From: Deltaproteobacteria bacterium
GTDB lineage: Bacteria > Myxococcota_A > UBA9160 > JAFDET01
NCBI GenBank assembly: GCA_019310195.1
Contig: JAFDET010000240.1
Location: forward strand, 1-7,085
DNA length: 7,085 nucleotides
Direction of reading: 5' to 3'
Within the stretch, counting starts at the first letter, position 1, and every line of letters starts with the position of its first letter. Shown here piece by piece: positions 1-5,296 of this stretch. Under the pieces are notes generated by a model. That model was not told where the DNA came from. It worked only from the letters and a program-made list of their open reading frames with translations, and made no database searches. Both the position numbers and the translations under genes were made by a program.

Positions 1-1115
1 GCCACCACCGCGTCCACGTCGTCGCCGGGGAGGATGCGGAAGTTGACCACGGCCTCGGCCCGGTTGGGGAGGATGTTGTCCTTCGGGCTGCCCTGGATCA
101 TGGTGGCCGCCGTGGTGGTGCGCAGCGTGGCGTTGGTTCCGGGGCTGGACGCCAGCTGGCGCTTCACGACCCACTCGAAGAGCCACAGGTTGGCGAAAGC
201 GACCCGGGGCCCCAGCGGCAGCTCGGGCGCCAGGTAGTCGAAGAGCGAGCGGGTGACGCCGTCCAGGCGCGCCGGCATCGGTGCCTGCTCCAGGCGGACG
301 ATCGCCGCCGCCAGGATGCCGACCGCGGTGTGGGGCGGCGGCGTGGACGAGTGTCCGCCCGCCTGCTCCACGACCAGCCGCACCGAGCAGTAGCCCTTCT
401 CCGCGACCCCGATGAGCGCCGCCGGCTGCTCCAACCCGGGAATCAGCCCCTCGATTACCGCCATGCCCTCGTCGACGACGAAGTCCGCGCGCACGCCGCG
501 CGCCGTCAGCAGATCGGCCACCGCCTTGGCGCCGGTGCCGCCCACCTCCTCATCGTGGCCGAAGGCCAGGTACAGCGTGCGGGTGGGCGCGAAGCCGCGC
601 GAGGCCAGCGCCTCCACCGCCTCGAGGATCGCCATCAGGTTGCCCTTGTCGTCCATGGCGCCACGGCCCCACACGAAGCCGTCGGCGATCACACCGTCCC
701 AGGGCGGCTGGCTCCAGCGCTCCTCGGTGTCGGGCGGAACCGGAACCACGTCCTGATGGGCGAGGAGCAGCACCGGCTCCAGACCGGGGTTCGACCCCTC
801 CCAGCGGTAGAGGACGGTCAAGCCATCGCCGGTGAACTCCCAGGTGAGGGCTTTGTGGGCGGCCGGGTACGTGCCGAGCAGGAAGGTGTGAAAGCTTTGG
901 AAGGCCGCTGCGTCCAGGTTGCTGCGGTCGAAGTGAGAGATCGTCCGGAAGGTGATCGCCCGGGAGAGGCGCTTGGCGGCCGCATCGGCGTCGACGTCCA
1001 TGGGGACGATGGGCTCGACCTGGATCTGCCGCGACTCCAGGCCGGAGCCTCGAGCCACGATCAGCGCGACGGCGGCCACCAGGGCCAGGGCGAAGGCGGC
1101 AACGATGCGCTTCAT
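1..1115 (-). CDS. M20 family zinc metallopeptidase, PM20D1/carboxypeptidase S-like (3' end outside window)
   Basis: Encodes the first 371 residues of an M20 peptidase; the C-terminus lies beyond the left edge. M20 enzymes use two zinc ions to cleave amide bonds of peptides or N-acyl amino acids. The metal site is visible: HQD (H120, D122), GRGAMDDKG with bridging D155, the catalytic pair E189-E190 in GHDEEVGG, D215 in VVDEG, and the dimerisation-domain GGHSSTPP (H255). The spacing of these motifs and segments such as LVDEG-like, IPGLEQP, RLEQAPMP and NLWLF resemble PM20D1 (N-fatty-acyl amino acid hydrolase/synthase) and yeast carboxypeptidase S more than ArgE or DapE. K2-R3 followed by hydrophobic residues 4-20 suggests a signal peptide or membrane anchor, so it is probably exported. 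The ATG at 1115 is preceded by AGGAGG with a 4-nt gap. The last metal-ligand histidine is expected beyond the window. The family is certain; the substrate is not. Confidence 0.93.
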   Translation of the reverse strand, partial: MKRIVAAFALALVAAVALIVARGSGLESRQIQVEPIVPMDVDADAAAKRLSRAITFRTISHFDRSNLDAAAFQSFHTFLLGTYPAAHKALTWEFTGDGLTVLYRWEGSNPGLEPVLLLAHQDVVPVPPDTEERWSQPPWDGVIADGFVWGRGAMDDKGNLMAILEAVEALASRGFAPTRTLYLAFGHDEEVGGTGAKAVADLLTARGVRADFVVDEGMAVIEGLIPGLEQPAALIGVAEKGYCSVRLVVEQAGGHSSTPPPHTAVGILAAAIVRLEQAPMPARLDGVTRSLFDYLAPELPLGPRVAFANLWLFEWVVKRQLASSPGTNATLRTTTAATMIQGSPKDNILPNRAEAVVNFRILPGDDVDAVV

Positions 1116-1135
1116 GGGTCCTCCTCGGGGTCGGC

Positions 1136-1141
1136 ATCATA
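1136..1141 (-). promoter_or_regulatory. candidate -10 box for the M20 gene
   Basis: TATGAT on the minus strand matches TATAAT at five of six positions and lies 20 nt upstream of the M20 start codon, before the Shine-Dalgarno. No good -35 hexamer is seen at a 17-nt spacing. Any -35 element would overlap the first codons of the divergent methyltransferase gene. Seen by eye only. Confidence 0.3.
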
Positions 1142-1154
1142 CTACCCTCGGGCC

Positions 1155-1934
1155 GTGGAGCCCTATCTCGACGGTGCGGTCCGCGAGGCCTTCGACACCT
1201 GGCAGGAGGAGGCCCGGGCCCGCTTCATGCCGCCCCTGACCTTTGCCGAGGTGCGAAGGGGCGTGCAGGCGCTGTCCTCGCTGTACGTGGAGCGGCGCCA
1301 CCAGGGGCGCCTGTCCTCCCGCGCCCTGGAAGGCCGCGGCAAGCGGGCGGCGTTCGCCACCTACTACGCGCCGCTTCACTTTCTGACGGCCTGGCACGCA
1401 CTGACGAACTTCGCAGGAGCCGAGGACGTGCAGCGGGTGCTGGATCTGGGTTGTGGTACCGGAGCCGCCGGCGCCGCGGCGGGCGCCGCCTGCGGAGCCG
1501 CACGCGTGGAAGGCTTCGACCGCTCGGGCTGGGCCCTGGGCGAGGCGCGCCGCAGCTACGCAAGCTTCCACCTGGCCGCTCGCTGCCGGCGTGCAGCGCT
1601 GCCCGACGGCCTGCCCTTCCGGTTCTCCAGCCTTGGCCCCAGCGATCTGCTGGTGGCGGGATGGCTGGTGAACGAGCTCGAGCCGGAGCCCCAGGAGCGG
1701 CTGCTGGCGGCGCTGCTCGGGGCGCGCGAGCGCGGCGCCCGATTGCTGCTGCTGGAGCCGCTGGCCGGCCCCATCAGCCCGTGGTGGGAGACCTGGCAGC
1801 CTCGCTTCGAAGGCGCCGGTGTGTCCGCCCGGCCTCTGAAGCGCAGCCTGGAGCTGCCCGCCTGGATCGCGCTCATGGACAAGGCCGCGGGACTCTCCCA
1901 TCGGCCCCTCGGCGCGCGGGTGCTGTTGGGCTAG
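1155..1934 (+). CDS. Rsm22-like class I SAM-dependent methyltransferase
   Basis: Encodes 259 residues with a Rossmann-type methyltransferase core. Motif I is DLGCGTG (residues 97-103), the acidic residue after strand 2 is D122 in EGFDRS, and the motif IV region reads AGWLVNEL (168-175), like the VxNEL segment of Rsm22-family proteins. RLLLLEP (196-202) forms a later strand. The N-terminal helical part (YVERR, then YYAPLHF) also fits that family, which is linked to ribosomal small-subunit methylation or assembly. A GTG at 1155 is chosen as start because coding character begins there and no in-frame ATG occurs before 1227 (residue 25), which is the alternative. No clear ribosome site precedes it. 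The frame stays open far upstream, but that part is antisense to the M20 gene and is not real. Its Cys residues (100, 113, 144) do not form an Fe-S-like cluster. Confidence is high for methyltransferase and moderate for the Rsm22 relation. Confidence 0.8.
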   Translation: MEPYLDGAVREAFDTWQEEARARFMPPLTFAEVRRGVQALSSLYVERRHQGRLSSRALEGRGKRAAFATYYAPLHFLTAWHALTNFAGAEDVQRVLDLGCGTGAAGAAAGAACGAARVEGFDRSGWALGEARRSYASFHLAARCRRAALPDGLPFRFSSLGPSDLLVAGWLVNELEPEPQERLLAALLGARERGARLLLLEPLAGPISPWWETWQPRFEGAGVSARPLKRSLELPAWIALMDKAAGLSHRPLGARVLLG

Positions 1935-1947
1935 ACCGAGCCGGCGA

Positions 1948-2508
1948 TCAGGGAGCCAGGGCTCCAGCGACGAAGGCTACGGCCTCGCCGCGCCGGGCCT
2001 GGAGGTCCTCGTCTCCGGCGGCCTCTCCCTCGCCCAGGGCCGGCTCCAACAGCAGCGCGCCCAGCACCATGCGAGTCGCGCGCGGGCCGTGGACGGCCCT
2101 CACCGTCCCGGCGTCCTGCGCGCGGCGCAGCAGCGCGGGATAGGTGCGCCGGCCCGGGCGACCCGCGCCCTCCAACGCACCTGGATCCATCAGCACGCGG
2201 AGCAGGAAGCGGGCCTCCTGGGGCCGGGCAGCGAAGCGCTCGGCCAGCGCTCCCACCACACCCAGGAACACGTCCAGCCGCGGCGGATCGTCTGTGGCCA
2301 GGGGTCCCAGGCACGGCAGCAGCGCCTCGCCGACCCGGTCGAGGGCGCCGTGAGCGATCTCGCCCTTGCCGCGGAAGTGGTGGAAGAGGCTGCTGTTGTG
2401 AAGGCCGACCCGGGAGCCCAGGTCTCGCAGGGTGACCCGGTCGAAGCCCTCCTCGGCGAAGAGCGACAGAGCCTCCTGGACGATGCGATCGCGCGAGATT
2501 CGTGACAT
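1948..2508 (-). CDS. TetR/AcrR family transcriptional regulator
   Basis: Encodes 186 residues, a normal size for TetR proteins. Residues 5-50 form the N-terminal DNA-binding domain: RIVQEALSLFAEEGFD (9-23), then the helix-turn-helix TLRDLGSRVGLHNSSLFHHF (26-45), ending in RGKGEI. The C-terminal ligand and dimer domain is divergent, so the ligand cannot be read from the sequence. Start choice: the ATG at 2508 has GGGAGG 4 nt upstream and begins with the usual MSRISRDRIV. A TTG/ATG extension up to 2541 would run through the operator and the Shine-Dalgarno, so it is rejected. The gene converges on the methyltransferase gene (13 bp between stop codons) and lies 260 bp downstream of the aminotransferase operon in the same direction. 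Two matching palindromes in its promoter suggest autorepression. Whether it also controls the neighbouring operon is unknown; no copy of the palindrome was seen near 6600-6668. Confidence 0.93.
   Translation of the reverse strand: MSRISRDRIVQEALSLFAEEGFDRVTLRDLGSRVGLHNSSLFHHFRGKGEIAHGALDRVGEALLPCLGPLATDDPPRLDVFLGVVGALAERFAARPQEARFLLRVLMDPGALEGAGRPGRRTYPALLRRAQDAGTVRAVHGPRATRMVLGALLLEPALGEGEAAGDEDLQARRGEAVAFVAGALAP
1952..1965. repeat. short inverted repeat at the convergent gene ends
   Basis: GGAGCC-AG-GGCTCC is a perfect 6-bp inverted repeat overlapping the last codons of the TetR gene, 17 bp past the methyltransferase stop. It could fold into a small hairpin in either transcript. No T-run follows on either strand, so an intrinsic terminator is not supported. 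Confidence 0.3.
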
Positions 2509-2512
2509 GACA

Positions 2513-2518
2513 CCTCCC
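2513..2518 (-). promoter_or_regulatory. ribosome binding site of the TetR gene
   Basis: GGGAGG on the minus strand lies 4 nt upstream of the ATG at 2508. It fixes the start and shows that the longer reading from 2541 is not used. The first operator palindrome abuts it directly. Confidence 0.75.
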
Positions 2519-2531
2519 AAGCATACGCTTG
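2518..2531. promoter_or_regulatory. candidate TetR operator, proximal copy
   Basis: On the minus strand this reads CAAGCGTATGCTTG, with perfect CAAGC/GCTTG arms around a 4-bp centre. One further base on each side extends the arms to CCAAGC/GCTTGG. It lies just downstream of the candidate -10, over the expected transcription start, and next to the Shine-Dalgarno. With its twin at 2539-2552 it shares CAAGCGNNTGCTTG, 12 of 14 bases. Perfect short palindromes in the promoter of a TetR gene are typical of autoregulation by the family; binding here is inferred. Confidence 0.7.
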
Positions 2532-2533
2532 GT

Positions 2534-2561
2534 GGTATCAAGCAATCGCTTGCTTTGTCAA
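2534..2561 (-). promoter_or_regulatory. promoter of the TetR gene
   Basis: A perfect -35 hexamer TTGACA (2556-2561) is followed after 16 nt by GATACC (2534-2539), a 3-of-6 match to the -10 consensus. Transcription would start near 2527 and give a leader of about 19 nt carrying the Shine-Dalgarno. Both operator palindromes lie within or next to these elements. Confidence 0.55.
2539..2552. promoter_or_regulatory. candidate TetR operator, distal copy
   Basis: On the minus strand this reads CAAGCGATTGCTTG, identical to the proximal copy except for the two central bases. Its start is exactly 21 bp from the proximal copy, two helical turns, so both sites face the same side of the DNA. It fills most of the spacer between the -35 and -10 elements, a position suited to blocking RNA polymerase. 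Confidence 0.7.
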
Positions 2562-2586
2562 TGGGATCGATCGGAATCTGCGTATC

Positions 2587-2624
2587 TCTCCGGGGGCTGT
2601 CCCCTCCCGACAGCGTCCCGGAGA
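2587..2624. repeat. imperfect long hairpin in the intergenic region
   Basis: Outer arms TCTCCGGG (2587-2594) and CCCGGAGA (2617-2624) pair over 8 bp. A small internal loop (GG against CGT) follows, then inner arms CTGTC (2597-2601) and GACAG (2609-2613), closing on a 7-nt loop. That is 13 base pairs in total. It lies downstream of the aminotransferase operon and upstream of the TetR promoter. No T-run follows on either strand. It may end or stabilise the operon transcript, or act as a separate protein site. Confidence 0.5.
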
Positions 2625-2768
2625 ACCATCCTTAGCCGGCCGAGGCCCTTCGCTCGCCTGCGGCTCGCTGCGCGCGCCGGGCCGGCCCTGGTGCAGCTCC
2701 GATCCCCTCCTGACCGGCGCTTGCAAGACCCTCAACGGGGGGCTGGAGCTGGGGCTATGTGACTGGGA
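2625..2768. other. GC-rich non-coding region after the aminotransferase operon
   Basis: No credible gene is seen. The stretch holds GCCGGCC (2635-2641), complementary to GGCCGGC (2680-2686), and the latter sits in the perfect palindrome GGGCCGGCCC (2679-2688). Between them GCTCGCCTGCG (2652-2662) is followed directly by GCTCGCTGCG (2663-2672), a tandem near-repeat of a type common between genes in high-GC genomes. As RNA, either strand could fold. A role in ending the operon transcript is possible but lacks a T-run. Confidence 0.4.
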
Positions 2769-4094
2769 TCACCGATCGGCGGAGGCTACGGCGGCGTCGA
2801 TGGCTTCGGGGAGGATCCGGGCGATGAGCTCCAGCTCCTCGTCGCCGATGATGAAAGGCGGGCCCAGGCAGACCACGTCCCGGGCCGGCCCGCAGCCGCC
2901 GGGGTAGAAGAAGGCCCCGCGCACGAGGCCCTGGACTACCACGCGCATGGCCATGCCCACCTCGGCCGGGAAGGGCTCCAGGGTCTCGCGGTCCCGAACC
3001 AGCTCGACCGCCTGCAGGAGACCCAGCCCCCGCACCTGAGCCACGTTGGGGTGATCCTCCAGGGGCTCCAGTGCCTTGCGCAGCCGCGCGCCCAGATCCG
3101 CCGCGCGGCGCACCAGATCCTCGCGCTCCAGGATCTCCAGCACCGCGTCCGCCGCGGCGCAGGCGGACGGGTGACCGCCGTAGGTGTAGTACATGAGCTC
3201 GTCGCCCTTCTGGGCCAGAGGCTCGAGCACGGCCTCGCTGGCGAACACGGCTCCGAGCGGTGCGTAGCCGCCGGCCAGCCCCTTTCCGCCCACCAGGATG
3301 TCGGGGACCACATCCCAGTGCTCCACGCCGAAGCGCCTGCCGGTGCGGCCGAAGCCGGTCATCACTTCGTCGGCGATTACCAGCACGCCGTGGCGGCGGC
3401 ACACCTCGACCACCGCGGGCCAGTACTCCGGCGGCGGGTCGACGGCTCCCGCGGTGGAGCCCACGACGGGCTCGGCGATGAAGGCGGCCACCGTCTCCGG
3501 CCCCTCGCGCAGCAGGACCTCCTCCACCGCGTCGGCGCACGCCACCCGGCACTCCGGATACTCCCGGCCCAGCGGACAGCGCAGGCAGTAGCAGGCCGGA
3601 GCCTTGGGGAAGTCGAGCAACAGCGGGCCGAAGGGCGCGCGGCGCTTCTCGTGGCCGCCGGCCGCCAGGGTCGCCAGCGTGGTCCCATGGTAGGAGAGGT
3701 CGCGGCCCAGGATCTTCCAGCGTTCGGGCCGGCCCGCCGCCACGTGGTGCTGCCGCGCCAGGCGCAGGGCGGCGTCCACCGACTCGGAGCCGCCGCTGGT
3801 CAGGTAGACCCGCGCCAGGTCGCCGGGCAGCCAGCGATCGATCAGGCGCTCCACCAGACGCTCGCGCTCCTCGGTGGCGAACACCGGCACCGCATAGGTC
3901 ACGCGCTCCAGCGTCCGGGTCATGGCATCGATCACCTCGCGGCGCCCGTGCCCCACGTTCACCATGATCGCCCCGCCCGCCGCATCGAGGATGCGCTGCC
4001 CGTCGGTCGTCTCGAGCCATGCGCCCTCGGCCCGGGCAATCGAAAGCGGCGGTCCGTGGCTGCTGGGAACGAAGTTGAAGCGGGACGCGCTCAT
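2769..4094 (-). CDS. class III PLP-dependent aminotransferase
   Basis: Encodes 441 residues, a normal length for class III (omega-type) aminotransferases, which move amino groups between amines or amino acids and keto acids using PLP. The fold signature is clear: TSGGSESVDAALRLAR (99-114) for cofactor phosphate binding, SYHG (134-137), FIAEPVVGS (205-213), IADEVMTGFGRTG (240-252) with D242 contacting the PLP ring nitrogen, and GGKGLAGGY (269-277) with K271 as the Schiff-base lysine. THEN-like GGHPSACAAADAVLE (306-320) follows. A cysteine cluster (C168, C170, C173, C182, C186) is a variant seen in some members. Start: the ATG at 4094 has GGAGGT 7 nt upstream; a longer in-frame reading to 4271 is antisense-like noise. 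Its ATG overlaps the GNAT stop as ATGA, so it is translationally coupled as the last gene of the mtoX operon. The substrate is not predictable; there is no sign that it is BioA, ArgD or HemL. Confidence 0.93.
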   Translation of the reverse strand: MSASRFNFVPSSHGPPLSIARAEGAWLETTDGQRILDAAGGAIMVNVGHGRREVIDAMTRTLERVTYAVPVFATEERERLVERLIDRWLPGDLARVYLTSGGSESVDAALRLARQHHVAAGRPERWKILGRDLSYHGTTLATLAAGGHEKRRAPFGPLLLDFPKAPACYCLRCPLGREYPECRVACADAVEEVLLREGPETVAAFIAEPVVGSTAGAVDPPPEYWPAVVEVCRRHGVLVIADEVMTGFGRTGRRFGVEHWDVVPDILVGGKGLAGGYAPLGAVFASEAVLEPLAQKGDELMYYTYGGHPSACAAADAVLEILEREDLVRRAADLGARLRKALEPLEDHPNVAQVRGLGLLQAVELVRDRETLEPFPAEVGMAMRVVVQGLVRGAFFYPGGCGPARDVVCLGPPFIIGDEELELIARILPEAIDAAVASADR

Positions 4095-4609
4095 GGCGTG
4101 GACCTCCGGTTCGTGACGTAGACCCAGTGGGGCCCCGCTCGTCGGTCGATGGGCCGGGGCAGGCGCCCCTCGTGCACTCTCTCGGCGACCGCGTTCGACG
4201 CCGGGTTCTCCACGTGCACCAGGGAGACGATGCGCTCGTAGTCGGTCCGACGCATCCCCCAGTCCAGGCACGCCCTGCCCGCCTCGCTGGCCAGGCCACG
4301 GCGCCGCTGGTCAGCGCGCACATGCCAGCCCACCTCGAGCTCGGACGTGCCTTCCACGTCCTGCAGCGTGAGGCCGCAGTCACCGACGAGCTCGCCCGTC
4401 TGCTTGAGCACCAGCCCCCAGAGGCCGAAGCCCTCGCTCGCGTAGCGCTCCAGGTTGCGGGCGACCCACGCCTCCATCTCCCCCCGGTCGGCCAGGTGCG
4501 GGTAGAGGCGCTGGGCATACGGATCCTGGAACACCGCGTACAGGCCTTCCGCGTCGTCGGAACGCAACTCACGCAGCAGCAAGCGCTCGGTCTCCAGGAC
4601 GGGGGACAC
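4091..4609 (-). CDS. GNAT family N-acetyltransferase, RimJ/RimL-like
   Basis: Encodes 172 residues. Such enzymes transfer acetyl from acetyl-CoA to an amine, often a protein N-terminus or a small metabolite. The family opening LETERLLLRELRSDD (5-19) is present, followed by GDCGLTLQD (76-84), EVGWHVRADQRRRGLASEA (92-110) with the acetyl-CoA pyrophosphate loop QRRRGLA, and VHVENPASNAVAERV (131-145). After AERV the usual Leu-Gly-Phe/Met of this family is missing and the chain goes directly to HEGRLPRP, as if two or three residues were lost in frame. The start is GTG at 4609 (no ATG fits), with no strong Shine-Dalgarno; it lies 27 nt after the SCO stop, so it probably depends on read-through in the operon. 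Its stop overlaps the aminotransferase ATG. The substrate is unknown. Confidence 0.9.
   Translation of the reverse strand: MSPVLETERLLLRELRSDDAEGLYAVFQDPYAQRLYPHLADRGEMEAWVARNLERYASEGFGLWGLVLKQTGELVGDCGLTLQDVEGTSELEVGWHVRADQRRRGLASEAGRACLDWGMRRTDYERIVSLVHVENPASNAVAERVHEGRLPRPIDRRAGPHWVYVTNRRSTP
4102..4107 (-). promoter_or_regulatory. ribosome binding site of the aminotransferase gene
   Basis: GGAGGT on the minus strand lies 7 nt before the ATG at 4094, inside the end of the GNAT gene. It decides the start against the open frame that extends another 59 codons upstream. Confidence 0.75.
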
Positions 4610-4636
4610 GTCCCGAGGATACTGGAACCCTCGCGC

Positions 4637-5296
4637 TCAGTCGGCCGCTGCGCTGGGGTCGACGCCCAGCACGGTGGCCGCATCGTTGCGCAGCAGCAGG
4701 GGCTCCAGCAGGCCGCTGCTGTAGATGTTGCGCACGTTGCCGTCGGCATCCACCAGGAAGATCTTCAGCACGTGCTGGATGGCGTCGGGCGCCAGGTCGG
4801 GCCGTGCCACCACACGCTGACCGAAGTCCTCGAGCACCGGCTCGAGCGCACCCGGGTCGGACGCAGTGAGGAAGTCCCAGCGGCCCTTGGGCCTCAGGTT
4901 CCCGCGCAGCTCCGCCATGCGCTCGGGCGAGTCGGCCTCCGGGTCGAAGCTCACCGTCACCAGCCGAACGCGTCCGGCCAGGGACGGCGTGTCCGCCAGC
5001 AGCCGGTCCAGGCGCTGCAGGACCGCCAGCGCCAGGGGGCAGGCCTCGTGGCAGCGACCGTAGACGAAGGAAATCAGTGCGGCTTCGCCCTCGGCGAGCC
5101 CCAGCACCGGCGCGCGTTGGCCCGCGGAGTCCACGAGCCAGTGCTCGGAGACGCGCTGGATCACCGGAAGCGCGTAGCTCCCCGCCGGCGGAAGCTCGTA
5201 CAGAAGCCGCGGCGCCGGCGGCGGCTCGTGGGCGGGCGCCGTGCCGGCGGCGAGCGTCAGGCCCGCCGCCAGCGCTGCGATCACCCCGCGCCTCAT
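4637..5296 (-). CDS. sco1: SCO1/SenC family copper chaperone
   Basis: Encodes 219 residues with a thioredoxin-like fold. SCO proteins bind copper and deliver it to cuproenzymes such as cytochrome oxidase, and also act as thiol reductants. The copper-binding CxxxC is C82-H-E-A-C86 followed by P, preceded by the typical ISFVYGRC, and the third ligand is H175 in IQHVLKIFLVD. VTVSFDPEADSPERM (113-127) is the usual SCO segment with its conserved Asp-Pro. Residues 1-22 form a signal peptide ending in APA-HE, so the protein is exported, without a lipobox cysteine. The ATG at 5296 overlaps the SBP56 stop as ATGA, and AGGAG lies 11 nt upstream. Tight coupling to SBP56 rather than to oxidase genes indicates that its client is the SBP56 enzyme. 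SCO genes beside mtoX are known in methanethiol-degrading bacteria. Confidence 0.93.
   Translation of the reverse strand: MRRGVIAALAAGLTLAAGTAPAHEPPPAPRLLYELPPAGSYALPVIQRVSEHWLVDSAGQRAPVLGLAEGEAALISFVYGRCHEACPLALAVLQRLDRLLADTPSLAGRVRLVTVSFDPEADSPERMAELRGNLRPKGRWDFLTASDPGALEPVLEDFGQRVVARPDLAPDAIQHVLKIFLVDADGNVRNIYSSGLLEPLLLRNDAATVLGVDPSAAAD

Noticed and set aside
330..1154. Upstream extension of the methyltransferase reading frame on the plus strand
   Set aside because: It is antisense to the M20 gene, whose zinc-site motifs are unmistakable. The translated extension is low-complexity Arg/Gly/Ala without motifs.
1948..1965. Bidirectional intrinsic terminator between the convergent genes
   Set aside because: A 6-bp inverted repeat exists, but no T-run follows on either strand, so only the repeat is reported.
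2719..2727. GCTTGCAAG as a third TetR operator
   Set aside because: The half-sites are in the opposite, outward order (GCTTG then CAAG) and the 4-bp centre is missing, so it does not match the two promoter palindromes.
2529..2762. Small plus-strand open frame of 77 codons in the intergenic region
   Set aside because: It has no Shine-Dalgarno, begins inside the TetR promoter and operator, and reads like random GC-rich translation.
3051..4121. Long plus-strand open frame of 356 codons
   Set aside because: It is a mirror of the aminotransferase gene in GC-rich DNA, where stop codons are rare; no recognisable motifs.
2755..4749. Minus-strand open frame of 664 codons in another phase
   Set aside because: It overlaps the aminotransferase, GNAT and SCO genes out of frame and is rich in Arg, Gly and Ala with no motifs.
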